From Sphacelaria rigidula (lineage: Eukaryota > Phaeophyceae > Sphacelariales): 21,976 nucleotides of DNA. The position numbers and the translations under genes are program-made. The notes below the pieces were generated by a model. It was not told the origin of the DNA. It ran no database searches and worked only from the letters and a program-made list of their open reading frames with translations. Where the stretch lies: assembly GCA_964200075.2 (NCBI GenBank), contig CAXNAA020000368.1, forward strand, positions 1 to 21,976. Reading direction: 5' to 3'. Shown here piece after piece: positions 1-9,900 of the stretch; within the stretch, counting starts at the first letter, position 1, and each line of letters starts with the position of its first letter.

Positions 1-7
1 CTTTTGT

Positions 8-92
8 GACGGTTTAAGAGACAACCTACTAGACTACTGACAAGTCAGCGCTGACTTGGTCATTAGTCTAGTTGGTTGTCTCTTAAACCGTC
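8..92. repeat. 85-bp near-perfect palindrome (foldback)
   Basis: The arms GACGGTTTAAGAGACAACC (8-26) and its exact complement (74-92) flank a further paired segment centred on AAGTCAGCGCTGACTT, with only a couple of mismatches and one unpaired base. The whole unit can fold into one hairpin. It could be a small MITE-like element or a hairpin RNA locus. No target-site duplication is evident. Confidence 0.85.
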
Positions 93-433
93 GCAAGCCT
101 CACGATATCCAGATTTAGTTCATCAAGTGCCTTTGCTCGTAATATACTGATTTTATAATGGAAACTTATGTGCGCCATATCTTGAGATAAAAAACGAAGA
201 AGGTGAAGATGAGGGTATCTATCGTCTCCCCGCACAGCTCGTAGTCAGTTTACACGTTGTTGTGAGGAAGAATGAGCCGAAATTCGTGGATGACCCGACC
301 ATCAACGGAATCTACATGTACAAACGTATGTCATTTGTAGGTTTTTTATTCAGGACAACATAGTTACGAGTACGATTTTATGTTTAATCGACTCTTCAAT
401 TTTCATTGATGATCGTTTTTACAAGGGTGGTAA

Positions 434-543
434 CACGGGTGGCCACTGGGGTGCCTGCAACCTCAAACTTGGACGTTACAGACCTTGTGCAAGGTCTGTA
501 ACGTCCAAGTTTGAGGTTGCAGGCACCTCAGTGGCCACGCGTG
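434..543. repeat. 110-bp near-perfect palindrome upstream of the peptidase gene
   Basis: The arms run from CACGGGTGGCCACTGGGG inward to CAGACCTTG and back, with about two arm mismatches plus an unpaired central T-G. The centre lies between 488 and 489. It sits about 270 bases upstream of the first candidate ATG of the peptidase, so it falls in the promoter or 5' UTR. It shares no sequence with the palindrome at 8-92. The low divergence of the arms suggests either recent origin or pairing-dependent maintenance. Confidence 0.9.
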
Positions 544-813
544 AAAGAACGCGACACTATCAATAATAACAACACCGGTCCCCACACTGGATAATAACAT
601 GTGCACATATGATACTGTCTGCTGTGTAGCGAGCAAAGTCACAGGAGTGCTTGACAGTCGGCTCAGTTGACTGGGAGAGATTGCCCCTGTTTAATGCTTT
701 TGCGTGCTGGCGGATTGCTGTACACCTCACTCGTGTGGACAGCCCATTCTCTTCTTACTCGAGCTTTTCCTCGCTCTCATCTCGCGCCAGAAACTACCAT
801 AGGTCTTGCAAAA

Positions 814-982
814 ATGCCCTTGCACAGAAGCACTAGCATGAGCAGTATGGGCGGGGCGTTAGCGGAGTCTTATGCAGGGATCTTCGCGCAGAGCCCTGGC
901 ATAACCAAGGCTTGGGCAGTGCCCCATGCAGAGGAAGGAACAGAAACGGTGCTTCTACAGAGGAGCTCACGCGACATCGATG
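814..982 (+). CDS. APEH: exon 1 of the acylaminoacyl-peptidase gene
   Basis: The exon encodes an N-terminus containing LAESYAGIFAQSPGITKAW and ending QRSSRDIDG. The Tyr-Ala, P-x-I-x-KAW and QR-x-x-RD patterns match the start of plant and animal acylaminoacyl-peptidases, where a similar QRDL segment leads directly into an N-K-M-R-like block. It ends in codon phase 1 before GTAGGG, and exon 2 starts with the two missing bases and reads GNKMRSF, so the join restores the family sequence. Upstream the frame is open back to the stop at 652 but has no other ATG. The exon is separated from the rest by 6.7 kb and would be missed by a search limited to the neighbourhood of the big exon. Confidence 0.82.
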
Positions 983-3900
983 GTAGGGACTGTGACTGGT
1001 TTCTCATGAGCTGCTCGGCGTGAGCAATGTAGGTACACACCTCGACCCTGGGGCTCCTGCCCGACTCCCGTTCATGTTCACTTGTCCAGAGTCCGGCACT
1101 GCAGCTGTTTTCTACGACCTTCACATCCCGAGTCTACAGTACCACAACAGCATACTCCCCAAAGAATCATGAATTCCGGCAGCACTTGCTCTGACTGCAC
1201 TGTACTATCCTCGTAGGGCTAAGGTACAGCGATCATCGTTCGAACCCAACACTTGATTCACTTCGAGCGCCTGGTCTCGTTTCGGTACAAAATGTTCGCC
1301 TTCCAGTCCCGCCCAAGTTGATCGATTGTCGCACATAAGACCCACTTTTATGGCAACGAATCTCGATCTTTACAAATATGAGTATTTCAGGCCGTCTACA
1401 GGCGATTTTCTCCCGTGGATTGATTGTCGGACCGCAGTCCTCTGGACAATGTTTTTGAGCTAGCCGTGCGCAAACCAGATCACTTCTCCGTTTCTCTGGA
1501 CGTTTACTTTCAGTACACCACCTTTCTCTGCTCAAATCGGGAAACTTCCGCATCCCTCCCGATTTTTTTGAAAAAATCGGGGGGAAATCGGAGGAGATGC
1601 GGGAGTGTCCCGATTTCAACAGAAGTGTGATGTATCGGAAGTCAACGCCCAGAAAATCGGAGAATCGATCTGGTTTGCTCATAGATAGCCGAAAAACATT
1701 ACCCAACGGAGTGGGGTCCGAAAAATCAATCCACTGGAGAAAACCGCCTGTAGACGGGCTGAAATCCTCATACAGTATTTGTACAAATCGAGATTCGTTG
1801 CCATAAAAATGGGTGTCTAACGGATCCCCAAGGATAACAGATCTCCAGGGATTCCATGGTCACCTGATGGACATACCCGAGATGAAACAAAACGAGAACA
1901 ATCTAGAAAAGTAAAGAAAACAGAAAGATGGAACAAGCACAAAGAAAACGGTACATCAGTTTCGATGTTTGCCCATCTTTCCCCATTGATGGCTAGTCGA
2001 GTACAGAGCGGGCCCTTCTTTCGGTCATTTTTATCCTGGATTCCTCCCGAGCTGTTCATGTTGTCGTGATTTGATGTTGGAACATAACAGTACAGTACGG
2101 AATAGTGAGTGGTCCGCCATTACTCTTTTACCGCCAAAGTTGCACAGATGTGACTGGGCATCTGTGACGTTGGACGTACGCTCTTAACCTTCGCTTGATT
2201 CGGCCTATGCCCCCGGTTTGTCCACCTGAATAATTCATTTACCGAGTGAAGTTTCCGTCCGTGATGATCTTGGTTGTTCGCGTACTTTCATATCGCCCAC
2301 TTACTCTCGGTAACATGCCCTCAACTCGCGTAGTACGGTGTTTTCAATTTGGGTAAAGCTGCCGACCATCACCATTTTTTAGGCTCCCACCTATGGTCCA
2401 CCGAAAGGGTCTGGCAGCAAAGAGGTTGAAACGGGATTTTTTTGCAACTATAGGTCATCTTCACTTGAAAAGTTCGAGTATGGCGAGACTCGGGTAGAAA
2501 AAACAGGGCGTGCCTGGACTAGTTTTTGTGAGGACAGTTCTGCGTCAGTACAAATCAGGGGAAAAATCAACTACTCCGACGGCGCAAATTTGTCCCCATG
2601 GCAACTAATCCTAGCACATATTCGCCGGTAAACCCCGTTATCGGGGACGCTACTGGCCGTACTTGGCCCAAAAACACCCTCCCAACCGCCGTGGTGCCAT
2701 GAATAGCTGGGAAAAAAAACAAATGAACCGAACCATTGAACTCTCCACTAAAACGATCGGGATCGGTTTGGTTATGCGAAGGTTCTAAAGAGCGGGAACC
2801 TGGGGCTGTACACCCGTACAATCCCCGACGACCGTTCAGCCTGTAAGTCGTCCGAAAATGGTCGTAGATCTGTTTTTCGAAAGTTGTGTCGGGCACTGGT
2901 ACTTAGGCCGTGTCTAAGCAAGACAAACAGAAAAAGAGGCTCACAAAAAGAGGCTCACAACAACAAAAAAAATCAAAAGAATCATGTTGATTTGCCGCCG
3001 CGGTATCACCCTTTACAGGATAAGGATCAAGTTCGAGATCAGCAAAACGAACCATGGTTGATATGATAGTCTCATGAGGGGGGGGGTTGGTGGAGTCATA
3101 GTAGTGTTTGTGTGAGTAGGAATGGCAATGCACTGTGCACTGAACTATTGGCATATCCATTTTCTCGCGTAAAACGAAACATGGGTGGCAACGTTTGTCG
3201 TGACATCTGCAACAACCTTTTATCTGCAACAATTTGGCGCACATGACAGACAGTTTTACAGAGAAACAAGGAAGAGGCTACTGAGCAATATGAAAACTCG
3301 CGGCTGTGACCGATACAGCATTATGTCGTAGTGTATAAATACTGTAGCTTTGACTTCCATCTCCTTCTACCCTAAAAGCACAGGTCCAACAGATGATGTC
3401 GTAGGTAGCTGTTTTTTACTTGAAAGAAGGTATCAATAGTACTCGTCCTCTAGCGAAAGATAGCAACATTTTCTTGAAGCACTCGAACCTCATGAACTTC
3501 ACTTAAATTGTATTTCATAGACACCCCACCCTCAGAAAACTAAACGAGGCCTTTTCGTGGGAACCGGCGTTGTTTTCTTCTCCGCGAGCTTCTTCGTCAC
3601 GAGTTTTTGTTGATAACTGAGAATTCCTTCACGTGAAAATGTGATTTTCCCCAACGGATACTTGCGGATATTTCTCCCTTATACGTGATGGTATCCGGAT
3701 TTAGGCTGTTCGCCAAGACTAATTTTTTCTTACAGGGAGGCGGAAGACTGCGGCCCAATGACCCTTGCTGTGATTCACGCCACTAGCACAGCCCGGACCT
3801 GAGGCACAAGGAAACACAACAAATTATGTTCCCGTTGTCCCAGAATAGATATGGCGCAAACTGTAGCAATTGATCGACCGAGAACGGCCTGCTTGGCTTG

Positions 3901-6900
3901 GGGCAAATCTATGAAAATTGAAACATCTACGATGATTTCTGTCAGACGGGTGCCGTGTAACACCACGAACGGCTCCATCTTGAGTAACGTTTTGGCACAC
4001 GTACAACTGCTCTCTTCCAATACCGAACGGATTGCCGCGAAACAAATATTGCTGTGTGGAGATGAGGAAGGGCCAGCGCTGGGCGTGATGTGTTGGGTGA
4101 TGCGGCTATCCGTGCGTGTTATTTGGACTCGGCTGCGTAGGTGCAACCTGCGTCAGTCACGCCCGTTGTGGTGCCCGTTGAGATTTGCAAACCCGTTGGA
4201 GAGCGCGTCCAATGTCAAAAGAAATTTTGCTCGTTCATAATATGTGGTCTTGAGTACGGAACTTTTCAATCAGCTTGCGCAAGTGTACCTTTAGAATGCA
4301 GAACGCGGTTCTGCTCCCATAGACCTCGTTATCGTACCCCAACTCGAGTTCCTTTACAATGAATCCTGTTTCTCGAGGTTCTTGGAAATTTCTCTTGGAT
4401 ATTTCTCGTGCGCGGGTGCTTGCGTTTTCCGGCGGAAATCATCCTGTCTCAGCCTAGCGTCAGGTGGGAAAAAGTCGGGACAACGCAAGCGGTGTGTAGA
4501 ACACAGTGGAGCACGAGCAGTCGGCATAGCGGCGAGTTAATGAAGGGCTTGTCGATCCTGTGGCGTTGCATGAAGACCCCGGCTCGCGCCAGCGGGCCCT
4601 TTATTGATGCATTCGGTATATTTCTTGCGTGTTGCTCTGACCTGTAACTCCCTGTACTAGTAGCTGACGCTCAGAATATGTGGAGGGGTGCGGTACTGTC
4701 CCTGTCCTGACGCTGTGCACATGAAGGTCTCAATTGATTTCGGTAATTTATGTTGCTGCCCTGTTGTATGTGGAACGTTCGATTCAACAGCTTGAATTTA
4801 GCATTTGATTGTACACACTACTGTCTGCTCAACTGCGTGTAGCACACAGTACACGGGTGCACATCACCACACAGCAGCAGCGGTGAGGGTCACATCAACT
4901 AACTGCAGTACGTGGCATTCATGTTTTGATGGCGTGTGCAGCGTCACACCCTGAGACTACCTCATGACCAATCGGTTCCTTCAATAAATGGGGTGGTCTG
5001 CGCGCTGTCTACCTTATTTTCATGTCGACTGTCATCTCCTTGAAGTGCTGCAGCGCTTTTGCTGGCGTCGTGCGGTACAGCTGATGCCAGCCGATAATTA
5101 TGCTTCGGGGCCGTTGCGCTTGGTCTTCGTTCATGTATTCCCTCTTTGTCGCTGGTCAAACCCGCTGGCACCAAGTTTCGAACGGGAATTGAAGGTACTG
5201 AATCGTGCGTTGTGCGTGGTCATCACATCGCGGCTGATTGCTGCGACAGTTATGATCTGCCGTTCCATCATCCACGTCTTCGCCTAAGTGAATAATGTCA
5301 TGGTCTCCTAGCACGCAGACAGGCAGTGGACGCGCTCTCAGACAGTATAGCATCTTCTTGGTTCCCGAGCAGGTTTCGCAACATAAACTTGGGGCGCACA
5401 CACCGCAGGGATCCGTGACCGCCGATGCAATCGTATCACCTGCGGCAACGGTGCTGTAAAACCTGCGAGTTTGACGCTGGGATGAGTGCGCAAACATATT
5501 TTTACTCGCGAGCTACTCTGAACAATCAGTGTCATGGCGAGGCGTTACCATGCAGCAGTACATCGTAGCTAAGGGGTGCAGAGAAACACGCCTCGTTGGC
5601 GAGTCGTGTGATGAAGGAACAGTACATTTTGAGGCCACCGCGCTTTCTCAGATGCGGATGCTGGCATGTCGTCGGTCCAAATCGAAGTCGCCCCCACGCC
5701 TATCCCTGACCAATCGGCGAAATTTGCTAGACTCGTCCAGATATGCGTCCAAAAAGTTTTTCTGGCGAAGGATCTGTCTAGATGGGTAAATCGCGTCTCA
5801 GCATGTCCTAGAAATAAATATCAAGTGTGTTACAGCACCGCCGCAGGGTGCGACAAAGGACTTCCGATAGTCGCAAGAGCTCGAGGCCGTCGGTAGGTAA
5901 GATAGTAGTACCAGCTAGCCAATAACACTCTAAGCACATCACAATTAGGTATTTCCGGTTTTATCCTCTTGTATCCTCGCTCTCCCCACCAAATTGAGGA
6001 GGCGTTTCGTTTTTTTCACAATTCGGAGGCTCCAACATCTGACAGTTTTGAGCCTTACAACTCTTGTCACGCGCTTTGCGCCGCGTACCGCAACCCTCTA
6101 CACACCACTAATTCACGCACAACAGGCACCAAGCAGACATATTTTTCGTTTGAAGCAACCCGCCAGTGCAATTTCGCGAGCTCGTCTGCCTTCTTGAGCT
6201 TTTTTTTGTTCGAGCTTTGAAACTCTCTCTGTCCATCTTTCGTAGGGTTGGAGGCGATGCTCCCGGTTTGGACTTGAAGCGCATGCGTCGGTTCCTTCAT
6301 CTCCTGCCTCTTATTCCCTGTATTCCGCCGGCCAAGAAACACATACAGCGCGGATATTTCGGCCTCGCTCGTGACGTAATACACATTTTTGGGGGTTATG
6401 TTTGTGTCACCTGTGGTGTGGTGATGGTGAGATCTCGAGTGTTCGTGCAGATAAAATGTGGACATTATTTGCCTTCCGACCCTCGCAGACTCAGAACTGG
6501 TGGGTGGAATCCTCGAAATATAGACAACAATCAAACGACTGGTACAGGTATGCAGTGCATGGTCCTGCTTGTGTTGCTGCATCCTGTTCGATGCGGGATG
6601 TATCGAATACCGATACACAGAGCCCAAACACCGGACACTCCAGATTACAAGTCTACTTGCGATTGTACATGCCCCCCCTTTCGACTGATGGGTTCCATGA
6701 AACTAATGTAGACATGGCCAAGGCAATTACACCCGGTATAGTATACGTCCCAGGTTATATTCCATCTAAACTGTACAATTCCTGTGCCCTCGTATCTCGG
6801 TTAGTTAGAGGATGCTTGGGAAGCAGCAGGCCCATGGTTCAGCTCCGTGAGAGAGCTGTTCCTTGATTTCCGCCGCGGCCCAGTGGTCTAATGGTATAGC

Positions 6901-9900
6901 CGACACATCTAGGGCGGGCACCACGCGGGTTAAATTCTCGCCAGATTCGCCTGGTCCAGATTTGTTTTAAAGAAAGCATCTGGTTTGTCGAGCAGCAAAA
7001 CGTGAAGATGTGAGTGGCAAAATGTATGTTTGGCTGAAGTTGTCAGGCGACGCGGCGCGGGAGTGCTGGTGATTATGATCCAATCCGCGATACTGAAATG
7101 TAAGGAGGCGTGTGACGGAGGAGAGATGGGGCGATCCGTTGGGACCACGGACTCGTTCCGGCGAAGGGGAGGGGTTAGAAGTGAGAACGAAAAAAAACTC
7201 TGCGCTTCTGAGCCCCTGGCGAATGCACTTAGGTGCCCATCATGACCTAGTCGTTTCTTACACACCCTTACTCATTCTCGCACGTTATTTCTCACACATG
7301 CTTAGTGACACCTTGGATATCCCTTGTCGAAAACCGGCACGTAGACATTCCGACTTTTCTGCGCTCACGTCCGAAAACTTCGGGCCTGCGGCCGGGTAAA
7401 CCCTGGTTTCGCTTGGCAAACTACTTCCAAGTCCCCTTAGTCGATGCGGTAAACGCGTTCGAAATGATTACCCCAACCGACTAACTCGAAGTTGGAATAC
7501 TTGGACTTTGTGCAAAAGAGTCGCACCGGCGAATCGGACACGCCGTACACCCGGATAACCGCCCTTGGTGCCTGCAGGATGTCAAGCATTTCTGATCCAT
7601 CGCGTATCAACTGGATGCTTTCATATGTTTGCGTTTTTTTCAATGCAGGGAACAAAATGCGCTCCTTCGTGCAGTCCTACGAACTGACGAACGGCAAATG
7701 GCGGCAGACGTCGCCGTTTCCCCTCGAACTCCAGGGAGCAGTGGCTTTCTCCCCGTCCCCGTCTGGCAAACTACTCGCACTCATTCGCAAGGAGTCGACG
7801 GGCAATGATGGCAAAGATCCGAAGAAGGAACCTGGATACATTATTGAAATCTGGGGCAACGAGGAACACGGCGGGGGCTTGTTGGAACAGATTCCGACGG
7901 CAGGATTACACGGCAAGATTATCGGGGATACGTGGTTTGGGGGGTTCGGTTGGGCGCCCGACGAGAGCAAGCTGGTGTACGTTGCACAGCAAAAGGCCAT
8001 TGAGACAAAGTGCGTATATCTGGCGGGGCACTGGGCCCGCGGCGTACCCACAGACGCGCCATAGTACACTCCTGCCTATACCGGCACTACCCTGCACGCC
8101 GTAGCCACAACGATACTCTTCCCGCGACGGGTGCATCCGAAAAGTTCATGACAATGCAAGGACGGGCTGTTCGCGATGGGCTGTTAGCCCACTCGTTTCC
8201 CTCGAGATGAGAGTTTTTACCTCTTCCGTTTCTGTCGTTATCGTCTGCCCCGTGTCAACGATGCAGATCGTTCTTCGCCAAGCCTCCAGCACCTTCAAAG
8301 CCCGAAGATGCTGCTCCTGGGGACCAATTCCTCTACGAGGAAGACTGGGGAGAGAAGTATGACGGGGTAAGCAGTAAACCCGCTACAATGGAATCGTTTT
8401 GAAGGTCGTCTTTGCAGGAGTGCACACCATCCGCAGCGCGGTTTTCTATTCCGCTCAAAAACGGGCGATCCGTACGTGCCATCCCCGATTCAATAATGCA
8501 TGGTAGCGGGAACCACCGCACTTGTGAGACATATTCGGGTTTTCACCCCGTAATGGGGTAACGAGCCACCCTCAAATAATCTATGTTGAATGGAAGTTCG
8601 TTTCAGGGGCTTTCCAACGCAGACCTTGACTATGCATTCTTAGATGACGGATTCCGGATCACGTCATGAGATATGTCGGAACGATGAAATAATGGTGGGA
8701 TTATTTGCTTTTTCCCCACACCAACTACGTATGCAGACGTAGAACCGACGTCGGTGCAAAGCTTGTGAGAAGAACTTTCGATCAATGCCTGACTCGTTTT
8801 GTAATTATCACCCCACACGACCTACACAATCGAAGATGCGGGATCGGTTGTGCTTGTCAATCATACACTTCAACTGTACATTCTATACAACCGTAATTCC
8901 CACCGTAAAGGCTGTACAACCCGGTTAGCACGCATGGAGGGGGATGAAATCGTGGCACAGCGCACATGGGAAGCATAACCTACGATATTCAAACCAATTA
9001 CAGCCCTGCAGGGTATGTAGTGTGTGGAGCTCGAAACACGCACTGGACCTTCTCTGGGCCGTGGCAAGCCTGAGGGAAACAGTTCCGAATTTTCCAACAT
9101 ACTTCTAGTGCAGACTTTTTGGGGGTGACAATCATGGAAGCGCATTGATTTCTTTTGGTTCTTCAATGATGAACACTTACAGGGGAACACGTTTTCATGA
9201 AAGTAATTGCCGCCACCTTGTGCTGTTACCGAGATACGTCACCGATGCGACATTTATGCTTCGGTTAGAAGCATCGAGACACGCCCTCTCGAAGTACCCA
9301 AAAGATATGAAAGCTGCTCGAGTCAACGGGTGTTTCTCAAAACAAAAACGAAGACCCCGTTAACCTGCAATTATTGCTGACGACACGTGGAATCCGGCCC
9401 GCGAAGTATGTGCTTGCTGCAAGCATTTGTTCTCGCCCGTGCTGCTCTACTTCCCCTGCAGGTGTCGCGCTTGGGGTTGTTTGTCGCGGACTTGAGCGGC
9501 ACGGGTAAGGTGGAGCAAATTTCTGGAATACCCGCAGAGTTGACACCAGGCCAGCCCCGTTTCTCGCCCAACGGCAAGCACGTGATTTACACAGCGTGGC
9601 AGTACGAGCCGCGCAAACTTGGCATGATTTACTGCTACCAGCGCCCGTGCAACTTGTACTCAGCCGCTGTCTCCGAGATGCTGACGAGTATGGAGAAGGA
9701 GGAAACCCCAGTGACGAAAAATGAAATGGATCCAACTGCCGTGAAACCCAAGAGTTGCGACGTCGAAGAAAACCAGGTAAAACCGGAGGCACACAAGTGT
9801 CTGTGCCCATCTTGGAGGTTAGCTCGCTCCGCTCGGTTTTCTCCGTCGGGCGACCGCCTCTTTTGGCTTTCAAGGGAGGAAGGCTTCGATACACACGGAG

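Larger units (their letters stand above)
983..7648 (+). other. intron 1 of the acylaminoacyl-peptidase gene, 6.7 kb, repeat-rich
   Basis: The intron starts GTAGGG and ends with a T7 tract and CAATGCAG. Contents visible: an imperfect foldback (1337-1819), a dispersed repeat copy (about 2600-2880), a tRNA-Pro-like relic (6877-6957) and possible decayed coding on the - strand (5010-5283). In the remaining parts (983-1336, 1820-2599, 2881-5009, 5284-6876, 6958-7648) I see no feature I can support beyond short hairpins and a G-run near 3080. Open frames there, including one of 186 codons at 6067-6627 (-) and one of 123 codons at 3775-4146 (-), show no recognisable domain. Confidence 0.75.

Noticed and set aside
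2143-2168. Hairpin CACAGATG...CATCTGTG as a terminator or RNA element
   Set aside because: An isolated 8-bp stem is expected by chance in 22 kb and has no associated gene.
3070-3090. Run of about ten G residues as a possible G-quadruplex or promoter element
   Set aside because: A single G-run with no second G-tract arrangement or gene nearby; a simple homopolymer.
5666-5789. Candidate first exon of the peptidase starting at ATG 5666
   Set aside because: The resemblance to the family N-terminus is slight, the only good donor (TGG|GTAAAT) is phase 0, and exon 2 needs phase 1.
6067-6627. 186-codon - strand frame in intron 1
   Set aside because: No recognisable domain, His/Ser/Thr-rich patchy composition, no splice or start evidence; treated as chance.
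7306-7648. Local 5' exons for the peptidase at 7306-7395 and 7578-7603, with a 45-nt intron 7604-7648
   Set aside because: The phases can be made to fit and the join reads SDPSRNKMRSF, but the exon at 814-982 gives a much stronger family match with the same phase, and a 45-nt intron would be unusually short here.
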